From positions 196,172 to 260,171 of the forward strand of contig CAVSSL010000013.1 of NCBI GenBank assembly GCA_963730585.1: DNA of 64,000 nucleotides. The letters are read 5' to 3'. How positions within the stretch are numbered: position 1 is the first letter of the stretch; every line of letters begins with the position of its first letter. A program made the position numbers and the translations under genes. Under the pieces are notes generated by a model. The model saw only the letters and a list, made by a program, of their open reading frames with translations. It searched no databases and was not told the origin of the DNA. This DNA is from Pedococcus_A sp963730585. GTDB taxonomy: Bacteria > Actinomycetota > Actinomycetes > Actinomycetales > Dermatophilaceae. This document shows, in pieces, positions 31,696 through 39,799 of the stretch.

Positions 31696-32907
31696 ATGGA
31701 ACTCCTGCTCGCCCTGCTCGTCGGCCTCGTGGTCGGCGCCCTCGCCTCCGCCGCCGTCGTCCGCCAGCTCGGGGCCGTCAGGGCCGCAGCGACGACCGCC
31801 GAGCGCGACCTGCTCCGCGAGCGTGTGCTCGACCTCGAGGCGGCACTGGCCGACGACGCCCAGACGGCAGCGGCCCTGGCACCGTTGCGCGACACCCTGG
31901 CTCGCGTCGAGACCCAGGTCGGCACCCTGGAGCGTGACCGCACCCACCAGTTCGCCGCCCTCGAGCGCACCCTGGCCCAGGTGCACGCCTCCACCGCCTC
32001 GCTCGATCGGCAGACCCAGAGCCTCGCCGGCTCGCTCAACGCCTCCACGGTGCGCGGCGCCTGGGGAGAGGTCCAGCTCCGACGGGTGCTCGAGCACGCC
32101 GGCCTGCTCGCCCGGTGCGACTTCGACGAGCAGGTGTCGCGGGTCAGCCGGCACGGCAAGCAGGTGCGCCCGGACGTCGTGGTGCAGCTGCCCGGCAGCA
32201 AGCACCTCGTCGTCGACTCGAAGGCACCCATGACGGCCTTCCTCCAGGCCCAGGCCGACGAGCTGCCCGCCGAGCAGCGCGGCGAGCTGCTGCGCCAGCA
32301 CGCCGCCCACCTCAAGGGGCACGTCCGCTCGCTGGCCGACAAGGACTACTGGTCCGCCTTCGAGACCACCCCCGAGATGGTGGTCTGCTTCGTCCCCAGC
32401 GAGGCCATGCTCTCGGCGGCGCTGGCAGCCGACCCCAGCCTGCACGAGGAGGCCATGGCACGGCGCGTGGTCCTCGTCGGGCCTGGCGCCCTCCTCGCCC
32501 TGCTCCGCACGGTGGCCTTCACCTGGCAGCAGGACGCCCTGACGGCCAACGCCCGCGAGCTCATGAAGCTCGGTCGAGACCTCTACGACCGCCTCGGCAC
32601 GCTGGGGTCGCACACCGCCAAGATGGGCACAGCCCTGCAGCGGTCGGTGGAGGCCTACAACCAGATGGTGGGCGCGCTCGAGTCCCGCGTGCTGGTCTCG
32701 GCCCGCAAGATGCGCGACCTCGACGTCGTCGAGGCCGAGCTGCCCCAACCCGCTCCCGTCGAGGTGGGCCCCCGGGTCCTGACCGCGATGGAGCTCATCG
32801 AAGCGGTCACGGCTGACGACGGGCGGCCCGAGCTGGACCTTGGCTCAGCAACCCAGGGCCAGGACACGAAGACCGAGACGACCGATTCCGCCCGCCAGGT
32901 CTCCTGA
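31696..32907 (+). CDS. rmuC: DNA recombination protein RmuC
   Basis: A 403-residue RmuC homologue, implicated in limiting DNA inversions at short inverted repeats. An N-terminal membrane anchor (LLLALLVGLVVGALASAAVV) is followed by a coiled coil (about 25-120) and the RmuC nuclease-like domain of PD-(D/E)XK type with GAWGEVQLRRVLEHAGL, VRPDVVVQLPG and VVDSKAPM. It continues to SVEAYNQMVGALESRVLVSARKM. It starts at ATG 31696, divergent from the GNAT-NUDIX gene. It is a usual neighbour of ychF, ispH and xseA in actinobacteria. The C-terminal 60 residues are variable. Confidence 0.93.
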   Translation: MELLLALLVGLVVGALASAAVVRQLGAVRAAATTAERDLLRERVLDLEAALADDAQTAAALAPLRDTLARVETQVGTLERDRTHQFAALERTLAQVHASTASLDRQTQSLAGSLNASTVRGAWGEVQLRRVLEHAGLLARCDFDEQVSRVSRHGKQVRPDVVVQLPGSKHLVVDSKAPMTAFLQAQADELPAEQRGELLRQHAAHLKGHVRSLADKDYWSAFETTPEMVVCFVPSEAMLSAALAADPSLHEEAMARRVVLVGPGALLALLRTVAFTWQQDALTANARELMKLGRDLYDRLGTLGSHTAKMGTALQRSVEAYNQMVGALESRVLVSARKMRDLDVVEAELPQPAPVEVGPRVLTAMELIEAVTADDGRPELDLGSATQGQDTKTETTDSARQVS

Positions 32908-32955
32908 CCTGCCAGACTGCACGGGCCGTTCCGCATCGATCTGGGGGGATCCGAC

Positions 32956-33966
32956 ATGCGCTTCTCTGCTCACCGCGCGCTCCTCGCGTGTGTGGCACTC
33001 GTAGCCGCGGCCGCCGTACCGCTGGCCTCTGTCGCTCCGGCCGCCTCAGCCTCTCCGGTGACAGCGGGTAGCTCGTCGGTCCACGCGGCCGTGCCGTCTG
33101 CCACGCCGGGGCTGCCCCAGGGCTGCCAGCCGCTCGCCTCAGCCCTCATGCCGACGGGCCAGCTGGTTGAGATGATCACCGACTACGGCAACGCGCTGCG
33201 GGCGCCCTACCCGGAGGACGTCTACCGCTCGATCGCGCCGGCGGGCACGGTCACCGCCCTCGCGAACACCTCCACCCAGTGGGACGAGGTGAACTACCCA
33301 CCCGTCTACCTCTACAGCCGACAGTTCTTCGTGCGCAGCGGCGCCCTCTACTTCGGCACCACGGCCTACAACACGGTCAAGCAGACCAAGAGCTTCACGT
33401 CCCGCCAGGTGGGCTCGAGCTGGCAGCCGTTCCGCCACCTGGCTGACGCCTCGGACTCCTGGACGACTCCCAGGAAGGCGGGCTCCTTCTACGGCGTCAA
33501 CAGCCAGACGGGAACCCTCAACCGCTACCAGGTGCGCGAGCGCACCTGGGGGAAGCCGGTCCTGAGCCACACAGGCTCGAAGACCGGGTTCGGCAGCGTC
33601 CGGTCCCTGACCCTCGCCTACCAGTACCGTCCCTGGGCGGCCGACGGGCAGGACGCGCTGCTGGCCACCACCAGCAAGGGCGCCCTGCTCCTCATCACCA
33701 TCCCGCGGTCCGGCTCCTTCGCCCCCAAGACGACTGTGCTGCGGTCCTCGACGTGGTACTTCGATGACCTCGCGGTGACGAACTGCGGGTCGGGCTGGGC
33801 GCTGATCGCGGTGAAGAAGGCCGTGAAGCAGGCACACCTCTACTACATCCCCGCCTACAACGGATCGCGCACCAAGTTCACCTACGTCGGTCGCATCGGG
33901 ACGACCTGGTCCGCGTCCCGCACGGCGGGCTACTGGAGCCAGGGCAACCGGCCCCTGCGGCAGTGA
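32956..33966 (+). CDS. Secreted hypothetical protein
   Basis: A 336-residue secreted protein: a clear Sec signal (LLACVALVAAAAVPLASVAPAASAS, cleavage near residue 33), then about 300 residues rich in Tyr, Trp, Ser and Thr with no long hydrophobic segment. Repeated short strands (YFGTTAYNTV, YGVNSQTGTL, ALIAVKKAV) suggest an all-beta, possibly propeller-like fold. Two cysteines (about 55 and 277) could pair. I recognise no family. The codon mix is less biased than in neighbours. GGGGGATCC precedes the ATG. It stands alone between rmuC and the convergent DUF1989 gene. Confidence 0.6.
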   Translation: MRFSAHRALLACVALVAAAAVPLASVAPAASASPVTAGSSSVHAAVPSATPGLPQGCQPLASALMPTGQLVEMITDYGNALRAPYPEDVYRSIAPAGTVTALANTSTQWDEVNYPPVYLYSRQFFVRSGALYFGTTAYNTVKQTKSFTSRQVGSSWQPFRHLADASDSWTTPRKAGSFYGVNSQTGTLNRYQVRERTWGKPVLSHTGSKTGFGSVRSLTLAYQYRPWAADGQDALLATTSKGALLLITIPRSGSFAPKTTVLRSSTWYFDDLAVTNCGSGWALIAVKKAVKQAHLYYIPAYNGSRTKFTYVGRIGTTWSASRTAGYWSQGNRPLRQ

Positions 33967-33994
33967 ACCGGCTCAGTCCTGCAGCAGAACCGGC

Positions 33995-34618
33995 TCAGTC
34001 GGAGATCGCGTAGTCGATCGGCTTGCAGACCCCACCGTTCGACTTCTCGGCGGAGCAGGCCGTCAGGCCGACGTGCAGGTCCATCTCGGCCCGCACCGAG
34101 AACCGGTCCCCCGGCTTCGAGGTCGGCGGGTCGATGTGCAGCTCCCCGGCCTCGTCGGTCCACACGTTCATGAAGATGTTGAGCGTGGTGCTGATCTGGT
34201 CGGGCTCGATGCCGAACTGCTCGAGCCCGAGGCACAGGTTCTCGAAGCAGCTGGGGTGGTAGGCACCCTCGAACTCGGGGTAGAGCAGGTCGAAGGTCTG
34301 CTGGCTGCACGGGGTCAGCAGGAAGTCGTGCCGACCGCAGGTGTCCTCGACGACGGTCGCCATGGGCCGGCTGCGGTTGCTGTAGAGCACGTCACCGGTG
34401 GTGAAGTAGACCTTGTTGCCGTAGTCGATCGTGCGCCCACTGGAGAGCCACTCCCGGTGGTCGTCGGCGCTGAAGGCGAAGAAGTCGCTCACCTGCACCC
34501 CGGTCGGGTCCACCACGGTCAGCACCTGTCCGGCCCGCAGCAGGAACCCGGTGCCCGTCTGCGGGGCGAGCCTCGTGAAGCCCTCGGCCGGGCCGGCAGC
34601 CTGGGGTGTCTGCGTCAT
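33995..34618 (-). CDS. DUF1989 / urea-carboxylase-associated family protein
   Basis: A 207-residue protein of the DUF1989 family often found with urea carboxylase and guanidine metabolism. It has VDPTGVQVSDFFAFSADD, DYGNKVYFTTGDVLYSN and the Cys/His-rich HPSCFENLCLGLEQFGI, the likely metal site. Family members are suggested to act on guanidine- or urea-derived compounds. The ATG overlaps the stop of the upstream YqcI/YcgG gene (ATGA), so the two form a unit. No urea carboxylase or guanidine riboswitch is seen here. Confidence 0.82.
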   Translation of the reverse strand: MTQTPQAAGPAEGFTRLAPQTGTGFLLRAGQVLTVVDPTGVQVSDFFAFSADDHREWLSSGRTIDYGNKVYFTTGDVLYSNRSRPMATVVEDTCGRHDFLLTPCSQQTFDLLYPEFEGAYHPSCFENLCLGLEQFGIEPDQISTTLNIFMNVWTDEAGELHIDPPTSKPGDRFSVRAEMDLHVGLTACSAEKSNGGVCKPIDYAISD

Positions 34619-35313
34619 GCCGGCGCTCCTTCGCTGTCGGGCACGGCATCAGGGTCGGGCTCGAACGGCGGCTCCCAGCCCTCCTCCAGCTCGCGACCCG
34701 AGTACTGGCGCGCCTCGGAGACGGTGCCGTAGTCGCTGACCATCGGATTCACGCTGCCCTGCAGTTCTTCGTCCCGGCGGCGGATGGTGTCGCGCATCCG
34801 CTCGAAGGCGCCGCTCTCCCGCAGCGCGTCGAACTGCTCGTGGAGGTTGAACACCAGGACGGGGATGGGGAACCGCCGGGCCTCACGGGACGCCTCCGGG
34901 TTGAGTCCCACGATGAAGAACGGCGTGCCGGCCACGCTGAAGCCGAAGTGCGGGTCGTTCGGGTCGGCCGAGACCTCGGGCGCCCAGGGCTCCTCGTCGA
35001 CGTCGTGCAGCTGCTGCAACAGCGACCACAGCATGTCCTCGAAGTGCTTCTCGTCGCGCACCTGCGGCCCGCGGAACCCGGCGACGAAGGAGGCGAAGCC
35101 CTCGTCGAGGTCAATGCCCGCGGCGTAGTCCCGCAGCTGCTCGAACAGGCGGCGAGCCGTCTGCGGGCTCTCCATGTCGTCGTGCAGGACGACGGTCGCC
35201 CGGTCGCGCCGAAAGACCGACTTGGCCCCCAGGCAGGGGTAGTCGGGTCCGAGCACGCGCTCGGACAGCAGCTCCTCGAGCTCCTCGACGGAGCCCACGA
35301 CGGCATGCGACAT
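34615..35313 (-). CDS. YqcI/YcgG-family protein (GntA-like heme N-hydroxylase family)
   Basis: A 232-residue protein of the YqcI/YcgG family. Features include YPCLGAKSVFRRDRATVVLHDD near the N-terminus and a C-terminal region with PVLVFNLHEQFDALRESG. One characterised relative, GntA of guanitoxin biosynthesis, is a heme-dependent N-hydroxylase of a guanidine-containing amino acid; whether this copy does that is unknown. ATG 35313 has GAGGAAAGG upstream. Coupling with DUF1989 argues for a shared pathway on guanidino or arginine-like substrates. Confidence 0.78.
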   Translation of the reverse strand: MSHAVVGSVEELEELLSERVLGPDYPCLGAKSVFRRDRATVVLHDDMESPQTARRLFEQLRDYAAGIDLDEGFASFVAGFRGPQVRDEKHFEDMLWSLLQQLHDVDEEPWAPEVSADPNDPHFGFSVAGTPFFIVGLNPEASREARRFPIPVLVFNLHEQFDALRESGAFERMRDTIRRRDEELQGSVNPMVSDYGTVSEARQYSGRELEEGWEPPFEPDPDAVPDSEGAPA

Positions 35314-35390
35314 CGACGGCCTTTCCTCGGACGGGTTGCAGGCCCTGACCTGCACTTTCATCCTAGGTGGGGCCCGCCGTGGCCGCGCGG

Positions 35391-36404
35391 CTAGTGGAGA
35401 CTGCCCGCCTCGCTGAACGAGCCGTCGTGGCGCATCTTGTCCGACAGGCCGCGCGATTTCAGGTCGCGACGGATCTCGTTGGGCAGGGCGAAGAGCAGGC
35501 TCTCCTCGGCCGCCACGACGGGCTCCACGTCCTCGTAGCCGCGCTGGGCCAGGAAGTCGAGCACGTCGCGCACGAGCACCTCCGGCACCGAGGCGCCCGA
35601 GGTCACGCCGACCGTCTGCACGCCCTCCAACCAGGCCTCGTCGATCTCGTCGGCGTAGTCGACCAGGTGCCCGGCGCGGGCTCCGTGCTCCAGCGCGACC
35701 TCGACGAGCCGCACGGAGTTGGACGAGTTCCGCGAGCCGACCACGATCATGAGGTCGGTGTCGGGGGCCATCTGCTTCACGGCCAGCTGGCGGTTCTGGG
35801 TGGCGTAGCAGATGTCGTCGCTCGGCGGGTTCTGCAGCGCGGGGAAGCGCTCCTTGAGCCGCCGGACCGTCTCCATCGTCTCGTCGACCGAGAGCGTCGT
35901 CTGCGAGAGCCAGACGACCTTCTCGGGGTCGCGCACCGTGACGTTCTCGACGTCGTCCGGGCCGTCGACCAGCGTGATGTGCTCGGGCGCCTCACCGGAG
36001 GTGCCGACGACCTCCTCGTGGCCCTCGTGGCCGATGAGGAGGATGTCGTAGTCGTCGTTGGCGAACCGGACGGCCTCGCGGTGGACCTTGGTGACCAGCG
36101 GGCAGGTCGCGTCGATCGTCTTCAGGCTGAGGGCCTTGGCCTCCTCGTGCACCACGGGGGCGACACCGTGGGCGGAGAAGATGACCGTGGCGCCCTCCGG
36201 CACCTCGTCGGTCTCCTCGACGAAGATCGCGCCCCGCTTCTGCAGGGTCGTCACGACGTGCTTGTTGTGCACGATCTCCTTGCGCACGTAGACCGGCGGG
36301 CCGTAGAGCTCCAGAGCCTTCTCGACCGTCACCACGGCTCGGTCGACGCCGGCGCAGTACCCGCGCGGGGCAGCCAGCAGGACGCGTTTCGGGGCAGAGG
36401 TCAT
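35391..36404 (-). CDS. ispH: 4-hydroxy-3-methylbut-2-enyl diphosphate reductase
   Basis: A 337-residue IspH, the last enzyme of the MEP isoprenoid pathway, reducing HMBPP to IPP and DMAPP with a [4Fe-4S] cluster. The three cluster cysteines are visible: PRGYCAGV (Cys17), DATCPLV (about 99) and ICYATQ (about 199). HGV, with the substrate His, and the SSNSVRLVEVA motif are also present. ATG 36404 was chosen because the family N-terminus (KRVLLAAPRGYC) follows directly. It is divergent from xseA, the standard actinobacterial arrangement. Confidence 0.96.
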   Translation of the reverse strand: MTSAPKRVLLAAPRGYCAGVDRAVVTVEKALELYGPPVYVRKEIVHNKHVVTTLQKRGAIFVEETDEVPEGATVIFSAHGVAPVVHEEAKALSLKTIDATCPLVTKVHREAVRFANDDYDILLIGHEGHEEVVGTSGEAPEHITLVDGPDDVENVTVRDPEKVVWLSQTTLSVDETMETVRRLKERFPALQNPPSDDICYATQNRQLAVKQMAPDTDLMIVVGSRNSSNSVRLVEVALEHGARAGHLVDYADEIDEAWLEGVQTVGVTSGASVPEVLVRDVLDFLAQRGYEDVEPVVAAEESLLFALPNEIRRDLKSRGLSDKMRHDGSFSEAGSLH

Positions 36405-36561
36405 GCCTCCATCGTAGGTGGCGCGTCCGGAACGCCCGAATCCCCGGGACCGGTATGCCGCGGGCGCGGCTGAGGCGTGGCACGACGGTGGGCCGGACCG
36501 CGAGCGCCGCCCGGGCCCCACCGGGGGCGTGGTGCGCCACCCCGGCGTCGGCGCCGACTCC

Positions 36562-36567
36562 TAGAGT
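36562..36567 (+). promoter_or_regulatory. -10 element TAGAGT, leaderless promoter of xseA
   Basis: TAGAGT ends 7 nt before the GTG start of xseA and there is no Shine-Dalgarno. This is the TANNNT-N6/7-RTG layout of actinobacterial leaderless mRNAs. Confidence 0.6.
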
Positions 36568-36574
36568 GGCGTCC

Positions 36575-37813
36575 GTGACGCCGCCAGACCTGCCCGAGCG
36601 GGCCGCCGACACCACGGCCGACCAGCCGTGGCCGGTGCGGCTGCTGAGCATGCGGATCGCCGAGTACGTCGAGAAGATGTCCGTGCTCTGGGTCGAGGGC
36701 CAGGTCGTCCAGCTCAACCGCCGCCCCGGCGCCCGCACCGCCTACCTCACCCTGCGCGACCCCGACGTCGACATGTCGCTCTCGGTGGCGATCCAGGTCA
36801 ACGCGCTCGACGCGATGCCGACGCCCCTCGCCCAGGGTGCTCGCGTCGTGCTCCAGGCCAAGCCGGTCTTCTGGACCCAACGCGGCTCGCTGATGCTCGA
36901 CGCCCGCCAGATCCGACCGGTCGGCGTGGGTGAGCTCCTCGCCCGCATCGAGCACCTCAAGCGCACTTTGGCCGCGGAGGGCCTGTTCGACCGCGACCGC
37001 AAGAAGCCGTTGCCGTTCCTGCCCCGCACCGTCGGGCTGGTCTGCGGCCGGGCCAGCGCCGCCGAGAAGGACGTGGTCGAGAACGCGCGCCGCCGCTGGC
37101 CCACGGTGCGCTTCGCCATCCGCGAGGTCGCCGTGCAGGGACCGACCGCCGTCACCGAGGTCACCGCCGCCCTCGAGGAGCTCGACGACGACCCGGCCGT
37201 CGACGTCATCGTCATCGCCCGCGGCGGCGGGTCGGTCGAGGACCTCCTGGCGTTCAGCAACGAGAGCCTGCTGCGCGCCGTCGCGGCCGCCCGCACCCCC
37301 GTCATCAGCGCGATCGGCCACGACGTCGACACCCCGCTGCTCGACCACGTCGCGGACTGGCGCGCCTCCACCCCCACCGACGCCGGCAAACGGGTGGTGC
37401 CGGACGCCGCGGACGAGCGCCGCGGCATACAGCAGTCGCGAGTTCGGGCCCGGCGTGCCCTCGTCGGCCGCATCGAGGGCGAGCGCCGGCACCTGACCGC
37501 CGTCCGCTCGCGGCCGGTCATGGCCGACCCGACGGCGATCATCCGGGCCCGGCGCGAGGAGCTCGAGGCGCTGCGGCAGCGCGCCCGCCACCGGGTGACG
37601 GCGGCGGTGCACCGCGCCGCCGACCAGGTGGAGCACCTGCGCGCCCAGGTGCGCACCCTCTCGCCCCTGTCGACGCTGGAGCGCGGGTATGCCGTCGTGC
37701 AGCACGCCGACGGACGGATCGTCATGGACCAGGCCGACCTCGAGGTCGAGGAGATGCTGCGCGTGCGAGTGGCCCGTGGGGACTTCGCAGCCCGTGTCGT
37801 GGGGCTGCCCTAG
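36575..37813 (+). CDS. xseA: Exodeoxyribonuclease VII large subunit
   Basis: A 412-residue XseA. The N-terminal OB-fold (about 25-115) reads VLWVEGQVVQLNRRPGARTA. The catalytic domain has GLVCGRASAAEKDVVENA, IARGGGSVEDLLAFSNE and SAIGHDVDTPLLDHVADWRA, and a helical C-terminus leads to LSPLSTLERGYAVV. With XseB it degrades single-stranded DNA in both directions. GTG 36575 sits 7 nt after a TAGAGT -10, so the mRNA is probably leaderless. xseB starts 10 nt after its stop. Confidence 0.95.
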   Translation: MTPPDLPERAADTTADQPWPVRLLSMRIAEYVEKMSVLWVEGQVVQLNRRPGARTAYLTLRDPDVDMSLSVAIQVNALDAMPTPLAQGARVVLQAKPVFWTQRGSLMLDARQIRPVGVGELLARIEHLKRTLAAEGLFDRDRKKPLPFLPRTVGLVCGRASAAEKDVVENARRRWPTVRFAIREVAVQGPTAVTEVTAALEELDDDPAVDVIVIARGGGSVEDLLAFSNESLLRAVAAARTPVISAIGHDVDTPLLDHVADWRASTPTDAGKRVVPDAADERRGIQQSRVRARRALVGRIEGERRHLTAVRSRPVMADPTAIIRARREELEALRQRARHRVTAAVHRAADQVEHLRAQVRTLSPLSTLERGYAVVQHADGRIVMDQADLEVEEMLRVRVARGDFAARVVGLP

Positions 37814-37816
37814 GGT
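37811..37816 (+). promoter_or_regulatory. -10 element TAGGGT, leaderless promoter of xseB
   Basis: TAGGGT overlaps the xseA stop codon (TAG at 37811-37813) and ends 7 nt before the xseB ATG, which has no Shine-Dalgarno. It would allow independent leaderless transcription of the small subunit. Confidence 0.5.
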
Positions 37817-37823
37817 GGTCGCC

Positions 37824-38063
37824 ATGGCGAAGGACACCCAGGCGCCCCCCACCCCGCAAGAGGAGTTCCCCGACATCGCGGAGCTGCCCTACGAGGCCGC
37901 GCGCGACGAGCTCGTCGCCATCGTGGCCCAGCTCGAGGGCGGGCAGGCGGGCCTGGAGGACAGCATGCGGCTGTGGCGCCGGGGCGAGGCCCTGGCCGCC
38001 CACTGCAGCACCTGGCTCGACGAGGCCGAGGCCTCCCTCGGCGGCGCCGCCGCCGAGGACTGA
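37824..38063 (+). CDS. xseB: Exodeoxyribonuclease VII small subunit
   Basis: A 79-residue XseB: a helical hairpin protein with PYEAARDELVAIVAQLEGGQAGLEDSMRLW and CSTWLDEAEASLGG. It binds XseA and stabilises exonuclease VII. Length is typical. The start follows the xseA stop by 10 nt and lies 7 nt after a probable -10. The next gene is convergent. Confidence 0.93.
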   Translation: MAKDTQAPPTPQEEFPDIAELPYEAARDELVAIVAQLEGGQAGLEDSMRLWRRGEALAAHCSTWLDEAEASLGGAAAED

Positions 38064-38100
38064 GCCGGCAGCAGCCCGCCCGACCGCCGGACCCGGCCCG

Positions 38101-38658
38101 CTACTCCGGCTTGACCGGCTGGAGCGTCTCGGCGAAGGCCTTGAGCTCGTCGAAGGTGCCCGTCCCGGTGATGAGGGTGGTCAGCCCGTCGGCCGTCTCC
38201 TGCGTGTCGAGCAGGCTGCGCTGCACCTTGGGGCTGCGCTCGAAGGTCGTCCACGTCCGGCCGGCGGCCTGCACCTCGCCGGTGCGCTTGGCGCGGTTGG
38301 TCTGCGCCTCGACCCACCCCTGGGTGGCGTCCTTGGTCTGCTCGAGCGCGACGTAGTTGCCACTGGGTGCCGTGTAGCCGGCGTGCCAGGTCTGGAGGCC
38401 GTCCGTGCTGCGGACGTAGCGGACGCTGGTGGCCTTCCACCCCTCGGGCAGGCCGACCGGCTGCTCGATCGTCCAGCCGCTCTCGCGGGCCACCCCGACC
38501 GCCGCTGCCGCCACGTCCACGGGCGGCTGCGAGACCGTGCTGACCCGCGGGACGATCGCGATGAGCAGGGCCACCAGGGCAGCCACCACCAGCAGGGAAC
38601 GGGCCATGTTGGCCACCGAACCGGCGGCGTAGGAACTGCGGGGCGACGACGTGCTCAC
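38101..38658 (-). CDS. DUF4245 membrane-anchored protein
   Basis: A 185-residue protein with one N-terminal transmembrane helix (about 19-38, SLLVVAALVALLIAIVPRV) and an extracytoplasmic domain: ARESGWTIEQPVGLPEGWKATSVRY, then LQTWHAGYTAPSGNYVALEQT. This is the DUF4245 pattern, a conserved actinobacterial protein of unknown function found between xseB and glpX. GTG 38658 was chosen as the start just upstream of the anchor; it is divergent from glpX. Confidence 0.85.
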   Translation of the reverse strand: MSTSSPRSSYAAGSVANMARSLLVVAALVALLIAIVPRVSTVSQPPVDVAAAAVGVARESGWTIEQPVGLPEGWKATSVRYVRSTDGLQTWHAGYTAPSGNYVALEQTKDATQGWVEAQTNRAKRTGEVQAAGRTWTTFERSPKVQRSLLDTQETADGLTTLITGTGTFDELKAFAETLQPVKPE

Positions 38659-38709
38659 CCCCCTATGGTCCCTGACGGACGCGTCGCCACGCGAACCGCC
38701 CCACCCCGC

Positions 38710-38715
38710 TAGAGT
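38710..38715 (+). promoter_or_regulatory. -10 element TAGAGT of glpX
   Basis: TAGAGT lies 37 nt before the glpX start, which has its own AAGGA ribosome-binding site, so this transcript would have a short leader. Confidence 0.45.
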
Positions 38716-38752
38716 CGGGCGCATCACCCGCTGCCGCGTGAAGGAATGCCGC

Positions 38753-39799
38753 ATGCCCGAAGACACCCTGCCCAGTGCCCTCCGCGTGGGTGGCGAGGCC
38801 CCGGACCGCAACCTCGCCCTCGAGCTGGTCCGCGTCACCGAGGCCGCGGCCATGGCGGGCGGCCGCTGGGTCGGCCGCGGCGACAAGAACGGCGCCGACG
38901 GTGCGGCCGTGGAGGCCATGCGCACCCTGATCTCGACGGTCTCGATGAAGGGCGTCGTCGTGATCGGCGAGGGCGAGAAGGACGACGCCCCGATGCTCTA
39001 CAACGGCGAGCAGGTCGGTGACGGCAACGGCCCGGAGTGCGACGTCGCGGTCGACCCGATCGACGGCACCACCCTGACCGCCAAGGGCATGTCCAACGCG
39101 GTCTCCGTGCTCGCCGTCTCGGAGCGCGGCTCGATGTACGACCCCAGCGCCGTCTTCTACATGGACAAGCTCGTCACCGGACCCGAGGCCGCCGACGTCG
39201 TCGACATCCGCCTCCCGGTGAAGGAGAACATCCGCCGCATCGCCAAGGCCAAGCGCGAGAGCCCCGAGGACGTCACCGTCGTCATGCTCGACCGCCCCCG
39301 CCACGAGGGGATCGCCAAGGAGGTCCGTGAGGCCGGCGCCCGGCTCCGGTTCATCTCCGACGGCGACGTCGCCGGCGCCATCATGGCGGCCCGCGACGAC
39401 ACCGGCATCGACCTGCTGCTCGGCATCGGTGGCACCCCCGAGGGCATCATCGCCGCCTGCGCGATCAAGTGCCTCGGCGGCGTGATCCAGGGCCGGCTGT
39501 GGCCCAAGGACGACGACGAGCGCCAGCGCGCCATCGACGCCGGCCACGACCTCGACGCGGTGCTCTCGACCGACGACCTCGTCACGAGCGAGAACTGCTT
39601 CTTCGTGGCCACCGGCATCACCGACGGCGAGCTGCTCCGCGGCGTCCGCTACCGCGCGGGCAGCATCACCACCCACTCCCTGGTCATGCGCTCGAAGTCG
39701 GGCACCATCCGCCTCATCGAGAGCCACCACCAGCTCGAGAAGCTGCGGGCCTACAGCTCCATCGACTTCGAGCACGGCACCTCGGCCGGCCAGCCGTGA
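38753..39799 (+). CDS. glpX: Class II fructose-1,6-bisphosphatase
   Basis: A 348-residue GlpX, the gluconeogenic phosphatase of actinobacteria. Metal and substrate motifs are present: GRGDKNGADGAAVEAM, GEGEKDDAPML, DVAVDPIDGTTLTAKG and GIGGTPEGIIAACAIKCLGG. The start was set at ATG 38753 because AAGGA lies 7 nt upstream; upstream in-frame codons precede the promoter. The stop overlaps the next gene, a PfkB-type kinase, as GTGA. Confidence 0.96.
   Translation: MPEDTLPSALRVGGEAPDRNLALELVRVTEAAAMAGGRWVGRGDKNGADGAAVEAMRTLISTVSMKGVVVIGEGEKDDAPMLYNGEQVGDGNGPECDVAVDPIDGTTLTAKGMSNAVSVLAVSERGSMYDPSAVFYMDKLVTGPEAADVVDIRLPVKENIRRIAKAKRESPEDVTVVMLDRPRHEGIAKEVREAGARLRFISDGDVAGAIMAARDDTGIDLLLGIGGTPEGIIAACAIKCLGGVIQGRLWPKDDDERQRAIDAGHDLDAVLSTDDLVTSENCFFVATGITDGELLRGVRYRAGSITTHSLVMRSKSGTIRLIESHHQLEKLRAYSSIDFEHGTSAGQP

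Noticed and set aside
28742..32233. 1163-codon plus-strand frame across the protease, repeat protein and NUDIX genes
   Set aside because: Crosses three well-supported minus-strand genes and part of rmuC; low-complexity Arg/Gly/His/Gln translation typical of antisense shadows.
34165..34185. TGAAGAT within the DUF1989 gene as another regulator box
   Set aside because: Single half-site in coding sequence with no second repeat 11 bp away.
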